8,274 nucleotides of DNA from Deltaproteobacteria bacterium (GCA_016929815.1 JAFGIC010000138.1:1-8274); one strand, 5' to 3'; counted from the stretch's first letter, positions 1 through 6,176 are shown. The notes: generated by a model from the sequence alone, not told the origin. Made by a program: numbers and translations.

Positions 1-50
1 ATATGATCTTTCAGCATTTTATCCTCTAAGTCTCCAAATAATCCGACCAT
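1..50 (-). CDS. Possible 5' end of a gene running off the left edge
   Basis: Reading leftward from an ATG at 50-48, the frame stays open to the window edge and gives 16 residues, MVGLFGDLEDKMLKDH, with protein-like composition. A TAA lies directly upstream in the same frame, so this ATG would be the first possible start. No Shine-Dalgarno sequence is visible before it, which weakens the call. Too little is present to name a family, and it could be a chance reading in AT-rich DNA. Confidence 0.3.
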   Translation of the reverse strand, partial: MVGLFGDLEDKMLKDH

Positions 51-80
51 TTAATAAATAACATTTTGAAAAATACAAAC

Positions 81-200
81 ATGATAATCTGCCTCCAGGC
101 AGAAGACAAACCAGATGTACTTAAAAAAATGATTGAAAACATTGACCTCCGGTTTAATTCTCCGCAGATCGCGCCATTTTATTTTAAATTGGAAGCCTGA
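81..200 (+). CDS. Small coding-like ORF or gene fragment, 39 aa
   Basis: An ATG at 81-83 opens a 39-codon frame ending in TGA at 198-200. The product has the balanced composition of real protein (it contains AEDKPDVLKKMIENIDLRF), unlike the low-complexity shadows nearby. There is no clear ribosome binding site, and the frame is closed by TAA at 39-41. It may be a small gene or the remnant of the C-terminus of a decayed one. I do not recognise it. Confidence 0.2.
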   Translation: MIICLQAEDKPDVLKKMIENIDLRFNSPQIAPFYFKLEA

Positions 201-247
201 TGTGATTAAAATATATAAGGTAATCCGGCCTTCGCGTCAATGCCAAT

Positions 248-643
248 TTAAACATGAGTCATTTCTATATTCTGCGTATAGATCATCATATGTGCCTCAA
301 ACCGGTCACAGAATTCCTCATCCTTTTCGCGCGCATCATCAAAAGCTTCAAAGACTGTCGGCGCGGCTATCGGCCATCCCATGACAGCTCTGCCATCAAG
401 TATCAGAACGCGTTTGGTCTGCCTTTCAATTTCCGGGGATATTTTAAGAGGCAGGTAAGGGCTGAAAATAGTTACAAACAGGCCTGATGATGACAGCATT
501 AGTAATATAATAAAAGCCGTTAACTTATTAACCGTCTTACAATGGCATTTATCGATTTCATATAAACCCAAAAAAGAACGGGTTCGGGCCACAAAGGTTA
601 CATATAAAAGTGAAATGGACAATATATGTTTCAGGGGATACAT
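248..643 (-). CDS. Hypothetical membrane-anchored protein, start uncertain
   Basis: This open frame of up to 131 aa begins 30 bases after the dnaE2 stop and has the same orientation, so it could be the last gene of that transcript. The C-terminal two-thirds look coding: a hydrophobic stretch around residues 42-60 (FIILLMLSSSGLFVTIF) followed by a charged region rich in Glu, Asp and Arg. The first 40 residues look less convincing, and no Shine-Dalgarno precedes the ATG at 643. A second ATG near 565, in another frame, would give a typical basic leader, MKSINAIVRRLI, just before the hydrophobic segment. A frameshift is therefore possible. No family is recognised; an inner-membrane or exported small protein is the most that can be inferred. 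Confidence 0.4.
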   Translation of the reverse strand: MYPLKHILSISLLYVTFVARTRSFLGLYEIDKCHCKTVNKLTAFIILLMLSSSGLFVTIFSPYLPLKISPEIERQTKRVLILDGRAVMGWPIAAPTVFEAFDDAREKDEEFCDRFEAHMMIYTQNIEMTHV

Positions 644-673
644 CAGACATTTAGGGCAGGATAAAAGAACATT

Positions 674-3600
674 TTAGTCCTCACCCCATGGGAGGCAGCG
701 ATTTTGCCCCTTATGTATGTCCAGAAACCCGATCCATTCTACAGCAATATTTATTGTCCCTGAATCCTCCTCCACCTTCCCCTTTATGATATAGGGCCGT
801 GAGGCATTGAGCATGTGGCAGTACCGGTTATAGATCCTCGGGAAAAATACCGTCTCATAGATACCGGTTGTATCCTCAAAGGAGATGAACTTCATTGGAT
901 CGCCTTCCTTTGTAAGCATCGTCTTTCCCGTCACAAGCCATCCTGCGATGGCGACCCTTCTGCCCACATGCCCCGGCAGGTCCTTTGCCAGGACATGGTG
1001 CATCCTGCTCAAGATATCGCGATACAGCTCCAGCGGATGCACCGAAAGCAGGAGACCAAGGGTCTCGGTCTCATTCTTAAGCATAACCTGTGGAGGATAA
1101 TTATCACGGCCGGGGAGATATCCGGATGCCGATTCATATTTCTCCGTAAAATCAAAAAGGGTCGGTTCCGCGGCCTTCTCTTTTTTATCGAAGAACTGCA
1201 TGGCCTTCCAGACAAGGCCCGGCCTCTTAAGGCCCATAGCTATATTGTCAAAACAGCCCGCCTTTATAAGCTGTTTTGCATCCTGAAGACGCATATCCCT
1301 GCCCGTCCGTTTGAGAAATTCATCAATTGAACCGAAGGGGCCGTTCCTTTTACGCTCATGGATCACCGCGTCAAGGGAGTCACGGGAAACCTCTTTTATC
1401 TGCATCAGACCCCCCCTGACATCCCTGTCCCTGCCCGTATATTTGATCCCGCTTAGGTTTATATCCGGAGGAAGAACCCTGATGCCCATACGCCTTGCCT
1501 CTGATATGTAGCCCAGGGTGGAGTAATACCCTCCGCCGTTGGATATAACCGAGGACATAAACTCGGCAGGATAATGGGCCCTGAGGTAAGCAGACTTGTA
1601 TGCGACCATCGTATAGCTTGCGGAATGGGGCTTGCAGAAGCTATAACCGTCGAAGCCCATCATCATCTGCCATACGTCCTCAATCACATCCGGGGCTACC
1701 CCCCTCTCCGCAGCGCCCCTGAGAAACCTCTCATAAAAGTCCCTGAGCCTCTTTTCCCTGTTCTTCTTGGTTACCACCTTTCTCAGTGCGTCCGCCTCTG
1801 CCGCGTCAAACCCTGCCATGTATATGGCTGCCTGGCTCAGCTGCTCCTGGAATACCATCACACCCAGTGTCTCTTCCAGCACGGGCTCAAGCAGGGGGTG
1901 GATATGGCTCCAGTGTCCCCCATGGAGCCTGGAGACCCATGTCTTTATACTCTTATTGGAAGCCGGTCTTATTATGGATGTGACCACTACGTTAAGGAGG
2001 AAATGGTCCAGCATGAGGTACTCCTCAAAGGTAAATCCGCTCGCTACCTTTTTAAGGACCTGCCTTGTGGCAGGGCTCTCAAAATAAAACACACCGAATG
2101 TATCGCCCAGGTAAAAGATCTCCACGGTCTTTTGGTCATTTATAGGGCGCCATCCGGGGTGTTCAACTGTCAGACCATTATTTTCCTTAACCAGTTCAAG
2201 GGCATCCCTTATGACAGCCAGGCCCCTGTTGCCGAGGATGTCTATCTTGACAAGGCCGGACTCCTCCACCGAATCCTTTTCCCACTGAAGGACCTGCGCC
2301 CCGTTCGCGGAGACCTCAACCGGGCAGTGCCGCCGGATCTCGTCAGGGACGATCACTACTCCCCCGCAGTGAACAGAAAGATGGTTGAAATGAGACTCAA
2401 GGCCTGCAGCGGCCTTAAGGATCTCGTCCCAAGGTTTTTCAAACCCTATCCCCCTCATCTTCGGGTGATTTTTCAGGTCATCACTGATATCCTTCAGACG
2501 CCAATTAAACCCTATCCTGTCCGTCACGCGGGATATCTCCTGTTCCGGCAGCCCATAGACCTTTGCAACCTCTCTTATGGCCGACCTTGCCCCGTATGTA
2601 TTGTGATTGGCCACCATGGCCGTCCGCAGGTTTCCGTGCCTCGCGAAGATATAATCAAGGATCCGCTCCCTCTCATCCCAGGCAAAATCTATGTCGATAT
2701 CAGGGGGGTCCATGCGGCCCGGGTTCAGGAAACGCTCAAAAAAGAGGTTGTGCCTGATGGGGTCCACATCCGTTATACCGAGGGCATATGACACTATGGA
2801 TGCCGCGGCACTCCCCCTTCCACACGAACGAGATGCCTTTTCCGCGATATCCGCCACCACCAGGAAATACCGGCTGAAATTCTTGCGCCTTATTATACTC
2901 ATCTCGTATTCAACGCGGTCCCTTACAGGCCTTGTAACCTCCCCATATCGTCTCCTGCAGCCATCCATTGTCCTTATGTACAGGCGCTCAAAGGCCTCCT
3001 TGTCGGTCATGCCCTCAAAATCAGGGAATGTGAGGGTGAAGATGTCCCAGTCCTTCAGGCACCTGTCCGCGGCCTTGAGGGTGTTTTCAACGGCATCAGG
3101 GACATGGGGAAACTGATCGATCATGGCGCCGGGGGAGTTCATAAAACAGTGCTCCCTGCATATATCCTCCGGACCCAGGCGTGATAGCTTGGTGTTAAGG
3201 TCCACTGCCCTGAGTATTTTGTGGAGACGAAACTGCTCTTTAGCTGTCATGTAGATCCTGTTGGTGGCAATGGGCGGGATTCCGCTTGACCGGGAAAAGG
3301 CAAGACACCTGTGCATATTGTATCCCGGAGACATCTCAACAAAGAGGTCTTCCACTGAGTCCCTTTTAAGACGCTTCAGGAGGCTGAAGTCGTCTGATAT
3401 CACAATAAGCCCTTCCCTCTTTTCCGCGAGGCCCTTTACAAGGTCAAAACCGTTATGGCAATTCCTGTCCGAGATGATCCTGCAAAGGTTGGCATACCCA
3501 GTGCGGTTGCGGACGAGGAGAACTGCCCTGTGGCCGCCCTCCGAAACAATCTCGCTGCCCCCTAAAGGCTTTATGCCGGCATCCCGGGCCGCCTCCAGAA

Positions 3601-3748
3601 AGAACATCATGCCGTATATGCCGTTGGTGTCGGTCAACGCAAGGGTGTCCATGCCCAGCCCCTTCGCGGACAGGCAGAGTTCCTCAATGGAGCCGATGCC
3701 CCAGCCCCTGGAGTAGTGTGAGTGGACGTTGAGATGTACAAACTCCAT
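674..3748 (-). CDS. dnaE2: Error-prone DNA polymerase III alpha subunit, DnaE2/ImuC type
   Basis: This is a C-family DNA polymerase of 1024 aa, about the length of DnaE2/ImuC proteins and shorter than replicative DnaE. An N-terminal PHP domain carries H9-S-H11 but has TDTN (39-42) and ATNRIY (161-166) where metal-binding PHP domains keep further His/Asp, so exonuclease activity is unlikely. The palm contains GRGSAAAS (310-317), PDIDIDF (349-355; catalytic Asp352 and Asp354) and KIDILG (501-506; third Asp503). CKPHSAS lies at 705-711. EPTLFDF at 861-867 sits where DnaE binds the beta clamp, and an OB fold (about 930-1010) ends the protein, with no tau-binding tail. RPAS (594-597) replaces the RPGP of replicative DnaE. 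The ATG at 3748 is preferred because AAGGTG lies 6 bases upstream and the first residues (MEFVHLNVHSHYS) match family N-termini; the 68 codons before it are repeat DNA. It probably acts with ImuB in SOS translesion synthesis. Confidence 0.93.
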   Translation of the reverse strand: MEFVHLNVHSHYSRGWGIGSIEELCLSAKGLGMDTLALTDTNGIYGMMFFLEAARDAGIKPLGGSEIVSEGGHRAVLLVRNRTGYANLCRIISDRNCHNGFDLVKGLAEKREGLIVISDDFSLLKRLKRDSVEDLFVEMSPGYNMHRCLAFSRSSGIPPIATNRIYMTAKEQFRLHKILRAVDLNTKLSRLGPEDICREHCFMNSPGAMIDQFPHVPDAVENTLKAADRCLKDWDIFTLTFPDFEGMTDKEAFERLYIRTMDGCRRRYGEVTRPVRDRVEYEMSIIRRKNFSRYFLVVADIAEKASRSCGRGSAAASIVSYALGITDVDPIRHNLFFERFLNPGRMDPPDIDIDFAWDERERILDYIFARHGNLRTAMVANHNTYGARSAIREVAKVYGLPEQEISRVTDRIGFNWRLKDISDDLKNHPKMRGIGFEKPWDEILKAAAGLESHFNHLSVHCGGVVIVPDEIRRHCPVEVSANGAQVLQWEKDSVEESGLVKIDILGNRGLAVIRDALELVKENNGLTVEHPGWRPINDQKTVEIFYLGDTFGVFYFESPATRQVLKKVASGFTFEEYLMLDHFLLNVVVTSIIRPASNKSIKTWVSRLHGGHWSHIHPLLEPVLEETLGVMVFQEQLSQAAIYMAGFDAAEADALRKVVTKKNREKRLRDFYERFLRGAAERGVAPDVIEDVWQMMMGFDGYSFCKPHSASYTMVAYKSAYLRAHYPAEFMSSVISNGGGYYSTLGYISEARRMGIRVLPPDINLSGIKYTGRDRDVRGGLMQIKEVSRDSLDAVIHERKRNGPFGSIDEFLKRTGRDMRLQDAKQLIKAGCFDNIAMGLKRPGLVWKAMQFFDKKEKAAEPTLFDFTEKYESASGYLPGRDNYPPQVMLKNETETLGLLLSVHPLELYRDILSRMHHVLAKDLPGHVGRRVAIAGWLVTGKTMLTKEGDPMKFISFEDTTGIYETVFFPRIYNRYCHMLNASRPYIIKGKVEEDSGTINIAVEWIGFLDIHKGQNRCLPWGED

Positions 3749-3754
3749 TAGAAA

Positions 3755-3760
3755 CACCTT
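3755..3760 (-). promoter_or_regulatory. Ribosome binding site that fixes the dnaE2 start
   Basis: AAGGTG on the minus strand lies 6 bases before the ATG at 3748. It supports that start over the one at 3952, which lies inside the repeats. It is outside the repeat block, so dnaE2 appears to have kept its own initiation signal. Confidence 0.7.
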
Positions 3761-3777
3761 GTTGTATTGGGCATGAA

Positions 3778-3946
3778 ACGACGGATGACCGATGGCGCTA
3801 GAACGATGGACGATCGCTACGCTTGGACGACGGACGACCGATGCACTTGGACGATAGACGACCGATGTGCGTAGACGATGGACGACCACTGTGCTTGGAT
3901 GATTGACGACCGCTGCGCTAGGACGATGGACGACCGACGCGCTTGG
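3778..3946. repeat. Seven imperfect 24-base tandem repeats upstream of dnaE2
   Basis: Units begin at about 3778, 3803, 3827, 3851, 3875, 3899 and 3923. The consensus is close to ACGATGGACGACCG followed by ATGCGCTTGG on the plus strand; the first unit carries one extra base. Each unit contains GGACGA-like subrepeats. Because 24 is a multiple of three, the minus strand stays open and encodes a false VVHRPSAS octapeptide repeat in front of DnaE2. Polarity is opposite to the adjacent CGTC array. Confidence 0.9.
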
Positions 3947-3951
3947 ACGCA

Positions 3952-4037
3952 ATCGTCTCTTGTCCTTTCGTCTCTCGTCCTTTCGTCTCTCGTCCCTCGT
4001 CTCTCGTCTCTCGTCCTTTCGTCCCTCCTCCCTCGCC
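3952..4037. repeat. CGTC heptamer/octamer array, 3' side of four-helix gene 1
   Basis: CGTCTCT and CGTCCTTT units repeat at 7- or 8-base spacing. CGTC occurs at 3954, 3969, 3976, 3984, 3991, 3998, 4005, 4012 and 4020, with a TGTC variant at 3961, and the array decays into CCTCCCT and CGCCCTA next to the gene's stop codon. In gene sense it reads GACGAGAGACGAAAGG and is almost all purine apart from the C of each unit. It has the same orientation as the array at 4459-4533. Confidence 0.9.
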
Positions 4038-4451
4038 CTAGCGTCTGTACTTTATTTGACTTTTACAGAACGAATCCGCCTTACGTTCCATCGTGCTTAT
4101 CATTGCGAAAATATGTTCATACCTTTCATCCATATTCTCAAAAATTTTTTGATCTATATAAGTGCACCTTAAAGCAACCTCCAGCCAAGTTTGTGTCTCT
4201 GCAGCCTCTTGTGCTGCATCGGATATTTTGTTCAGAAAAACGGCTTTATATCGTCTTTTGCGCCATCCTTCAGAAATATTGCTACAAACTGACCTCGATG
4301 ACCTGCGGATTTGATCTGTTAAGGAATATTTTTCCTCAGAAGGAAATGTCTTTGAAATCTCGAAAATTTGCATAGCAACATCAAAGGCAATCTTATACAC
4401 TTCTAAATCTCTTACACTATTTATCCGTTTCAAATTTCTTCTCTCATCCAT
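4038..4451 (-). CDS. Four-helix-bundle protein, S23/IVP-Avd family, subfamily A
   Basis: This 137-aa protein carries the signature of the 23S rRNA intervening-sequence protein family: LEVYKIAFDVAMQIFEI (16-32), then YSLTDQIRRSSRSVCSNISE (42-61) and a charged GWRKRRYK stretch. The predicted structure is four helices with no catalytic motif. Family members form oligomeric bundles (known for Avd of diversity-generating retroelements) and are thought to bind nucleic acid; the role here is unknown. The start at 4451 follows the purine-rich repeat, whose GAGGGTG about 8 bases upstream is the only available Shine-Dalgarno. The gene stands between CGTC repeat arrays. It appears more AT-rich than imuB and dnaE2, which suggests separate ancestry. 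It belongs to a different subfamily from the second copy. There is no reverse transcriptase or variable-repeat region nearby, so a retroelement role is not supported. Confidence 0.85.
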   Translation of the reverse strand: MDERRNLKRINSVRDLEVYKIAFDVAMQIFEISKTFPSEEKYSLTDQIRRSSRSVCSNISEGWRKRRYKAVFLNKISDAAQEAAETQTWLEVALRCTYIDQKIFENMDERYEHIFAMISTMERKADSFCKSQIKYRR

Positions 4452-4458
4452 TACCTCT

Positions 4459-4533
4459 CACCCTCTCGTCCTCTCGTCTTCTCGTCCTTTCGTCTCTCAT
4501 CCTTTCGTCCTCTCGTCCTTTCGTCCCTCGTCA
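4459..4533. repeat. CGTC octamer array, 5' side of four-helix gene 1
   Basis: CGTC recurs at 4467, 4475, 4483, 4491, 4506, 4514, 4522 and 4529, with a CATC variant at 4498, at spacings of 8 or 7 bases (CGTCCTCT, CGTCCTTT). It has the same polarity as the array at 3952-4037. It runs into the imuB stop codon (4531-4533) and supplies the purine-rich leader of the four-helix gene. Confidence 0.9.
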
Positions 4534-5694
4534 CACCGTCCTCCCCAATCTAATCGCCCCGTCCCCATACCTCTCCCTTATCCGGTCCATGGCCCCGGTT
4601 ATCTTCTCCCTCTTTTTCCCCTCATGATTAACATGTGAAAACAGCGAAAGCTGCGGCAAGGGTGGAGACAGCTCCCTGAACCACACCCTCATGAACCTCA
4701 CGCCGGTCCTTCTCGCGCATGCCTTAAAAAAGAGCCTCTCCAGATCGGCATAGAGATCAAGGTCTGAAGGACACGGACTGCTCACCCTCGTCTGTCTCGC
4801 GGCCTCACTCTGGTCCGAGTGCCTGATTGTAAGTCCCGCCCTTCTGGGGACCATTCCCCTTGTCCTCAGCCTTCTGGAACATCTTTCCACAAGGCCATAG
4901 AGCATCCCCAGGAGTCTAACGTCATCGTTCTCATCCCCCTGTATTGTAATCGACTCGCTCACCGAGGGATCTGAAGACGGCGGGCTTACAGGGGTCGGAT
5001 CTATACCCATGGCCCTCTCATGGATAAGCAAGGCATCTCCCCCGAATATCAGCCTCAGGTCATGGACCGTAAGCGCAGCCACCTGCCTCACCAGGGATAT
5101 ATTAAGCTCCTCCAGGAGCATCCTCTTCCGGATATGACCTATGCCGGGCAGGAAATCCACGCTTAAGGGTGCCATGAATGACGACTCCCTGCCGTGATCC
5201 ACATCTAGGACCCCCCTTGACGGTATCAACCTGGACGCGATGCTTGAGACCATCTTATTGCCCGCCACCCCGGCTGCCACGGGCAATGACATATCTTCTC
5301 CGATATCCCTGCCTATCCGCCATGCCGCGTCCTTTGCCCTGCCCCACAGCCGCTCAGTGCCCGTGACGTCCAGATAAACATGTCCGGGACGGGACGGCTC
5401 CCACAGGGGCGTGTAACGGGCAACAGCCGCAGACAGTACCCCGCACCCCTTTTCTACAAGCGCGGGATTCGGCGGCAGCACCGTCAGATCGGGGCAGAAT
5501 TTCAGGGCATTCCCCAGCGTCATGCCCTTGAATATCCCTTCCCTCCCGGCCTCAGGCGACACGGACAGGATAATAGCGCGGTCTGCCCTGGGAGGCGCAA
5601 TGACAACAGGCCGGTCCCGCAGCTCGGGACGGTTTGTCCGTTCCAATGTGATGGGGAAGGAAGGGATGTGGATGTGGATGATGTTTTGATACAT
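4531..5694 (-). CDS. imuB: ImuB-type inactive Y-family DNA polymerase
   Basis: This Y-family polymerase homolog of 387 aa is shorter than typical ImuB proteins (around 500 aa). The palm starts IIHIHIPSFPITLE, with His9 in place of the first catalytic Asp of DinB (HVDMD). The second acidic pair (Asp-Glu before AYLDVT) is replaced by Gly104-His105 ahead of VYLDVTG (106-112). All three metal-binding carboxylates are thus missing, as in ImuB. A helix-hairpin-helix follows (LPGIG, 182-186), then a little-finger domain (about 245-345), a clamp-binding motif QLSLF (348-352), and a C-terminal YGDGAIRLGR. Known ImuB proteins act as a non-catalytic hub linking the clamp to DnaE2/ImuC. It lies downstream of lexA in the same orientation. 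The ATG at 5694 has no good Shine-Dalgarno, and the stop codon is part of a CGTC repeat. A diverged DinB is less likely. Confidence 0.87.
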   Translation of the reverse strand: MYQNIIHIHIPSFPITLERTNRPELRDRPVVIAPPRADRAIILSVSPEAGREGIFKGMTLGNALKFCPDLTVLPPNPALVEKGCGVLSAAVARYTPLWEPSRPGHVYLDVTGTERLWGRAKDAAWRIGRDIGEDMSLPVAAGVAGNKMVSSIASRLIPSRGVLDVDHGRESSFMAPLSVDFLPGIGHIRKRMLLEELNISLVRQVAALTVHDLRLIFGGDALLIHERAMGIDPTPVSPPSSDPSVSESITIQGDENDDVRLLGMLYGLVERCSRRLRTRGMVPRRAGLTIRHSDQSEAARQTRVSSPCPSDLDLYADLERLFFKACARRTGVRFMRVWFRELSPPLPQLSLFSHVNHEGKKREKITGAMDRIRERYGDGAIRLGRTV

Positions 5695-5709
5695 GATTCA
5701 AAATTCTAT

Positions 5710-5752
5710 AGCGATCAGCTTTCAGCCCTCAGCTTTCAGCTTTCAGCTTTTT
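5710..5752. repeat. TCAGCT heptamer array (left arm of module 2)
   Basis: After AGCG come five units: ATCAGCT, TTCAGCC, CTCAGCT, TTCAGCT and TTCAGCT, then a T run. The array overlaps the 3' end of the four-helix gene: the last codons (KLKAES) and the TGA at 5731-5729 are made of repeat DNA. Confidence 0.9.
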
Positions 5753-6088
5753 AAGGAATGAGGCCAACATGCGCTTTACTTCCGTGACATTATCAGAAAG
5801 GTCCTGGAAAGATGGTGTATCAAGTAGTTCCAGGTCGTGCGCCAGCAAAAAATGATATTCAAGCTCACTTGCAGAACCCATGGCAATCTTGAGAAAACGG
5901 GCTAATTCTGCATCCCCACTTCGACCGCACCCTTCCGCAATATTAGCGGGAATAGAAGAAGATGCCCGTCTAATCTGGCTCGATAATCCATACACTTCTT
6001 CTCTTAGAAAATTTCGAGTCGCTTTATAAACGTCTAGAGTCAAATAATGAGCTTTCTGCCACACCTTGATTTTTTTAAAATCCTTCAT
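5729..6088 (-). CDS. Four-helix-bundle protein, S23/IVP-Avd family, subfamily B
   Basis: This 119-aa protein is a textbook member of the 23S rRNA intervening-sequence protein family: IKVWQKAHYLTLDVYKATRN (7-26), YGLSSQIRRASSSIPANIAE (33-52), then GCGR, and FLKIAMGSASELEY (65-78). Helices are predicted throughout, with no catalytic residues. The start at 6088 is firm because GGAGG lies 7 bases upstream. The C-terminus LKKLKAES and its stop are encoded by the flanking TCAGCT repeat. Sequence and length differ clearly from the copy at 4038-4451, so this is not a recent duplication. It sits between lexA and imuB in the same orientation and would be co-transcribed when the SOS operon is induced. 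Its function is unknown; RNA or DNA binding is a family-level inference only. Confidence 0.9.
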   Translation of the reverse strand: MKDFKKIKVWQKAHYLTLDVYKATRNFLREEVYGLSSQIRRASSSIPANIAEGCGRSGDAELARFLKIAMGSASELEYHFLLAHDLELLDTPSFQDLSDNVTEVKRMLASFLKKLKAES

Positions 6089-6095
6089 AACAAAA

Positions 6096-6100
6096 CCTCC
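6096..6100 (-). promoter_or_regulatory. Strong Shine-Dalgarno of four-helix gene 2
   Basis: AAAGGAGG ends 7 bases before the ATG at 6088. It is at least as good as that of lexA and much better than that of imuB, so the inserted gene should be translated well. Confidence 0.8.
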
Positions 6101-6139
6101 TTTTTAAAAATTTAGGATAATGTTAAGTCCTTCAAGAAT

Positions 6140-6174
6140 AAAAGCTGACTGCTGATCGCTGATAGCTGACCGCT
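6140..6174. repeat. AGCTGA heptamer array (right arm of module 2)
   Basis: On the minus strand, after AGCG, it reads GTCAGCT, ATCAGCG, ATCAGCA and GTCAGCT, then TTT. These four units are in inverted orientation to the arm at 5710-5752. The outer end is 2 bases from the lexA stop. Confidence 0.9.
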
Positions 6175-6176
6175 CT

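Larger units (their letters stand above)
3778..4533 (-). mobile_element. Module 1: four-helix-bundle gene bracketed by CGTC repeats, between imuB and dnaE2
   Basis: In operon sense this about 756-base unit consists of a GGACGA-type repeat arm (4533-4459), the four-helix-bundle gene (4451-4038), a second arm of the same polarity (4037-3952) and a 24-base repeat array of opposite polarity (3946-3778). It begins at the last bases of imuB, whose TGA is part of a repeat unit, and ends 29 bases before the dnaE2 ATG. It therefore fills exactly the gap between the two genes. The outer arms are complementary (GGACGA against TCGTCC), so the transcript could fold into a long stem around the gene. No transposase or target-site duplication is seen. 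The call as an insertion unit is inference from layout and from the comparable module 2. Confidence 0.5.
5710..6174 (-). mobile_element. Module 2: four-helix-bundle gene between inverted TCAGCT repeats, between lexA and imuB
   Basis: A 465-base unit starts 2 bases after the lexA stop codon and ends 15 bases before the imuB ATG. The left arm (5710-5752) and the reverse complement of the right arm (6140-6174) both begin AGCG(A/G)TCAGCT(T/A)TCAGC and both end TCAGCTTTT. They are therefore imperfect terminal inverted repeats that differ by about one 7-base unit. The gene inside has its own strong ribosome binding site. The design recalls rRNA intervening sequences, where an S23-type gene sits in a stem. 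No transposase is present, and movement as a unit is inferred. Confidence 0.5.

Noticed and set aside
254..487. Plus-strand 77-codon ORF
   Set aside because: It overlaps the minus-strand frame whose C-terminal part looks more coding, and it has no ribosome binding site.
576..585. GAAC-GG-GTTC palindrome after dnaE2 as an SOS box
   Set aside because: The spacer is 2 instead of 4 bases, and it lies downstream of dnaE2 within a possible coding region.
1574..2791. A 405-codon open frame on the plus strand
   Set aside because: It lies wholly opposite dnaE2, whose catalytic motifs are intact on the minus strand. Its composition (many His, Pro and Leu) is that of an antisense shadow.
3778..4037. 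CRISPR-like array
   Set aside because: The units are contiguous and imperfect with no unique spacers, and no cas genes are present. These are tandem repeats.
4068..4088. GAACG-N11-CGTTC inverted repeat as a second SOS box
   Set aside because: The spacing is wrong for the CGAAC-N4-GTTCG type, and it lies inside the four-helix coding region.
4038..6088. Diversity-generating retroelement suggested by Avd-like proteins
   Set aside because: There is no reverse transcriptase, template/variable repeat pair or target gene in the window.
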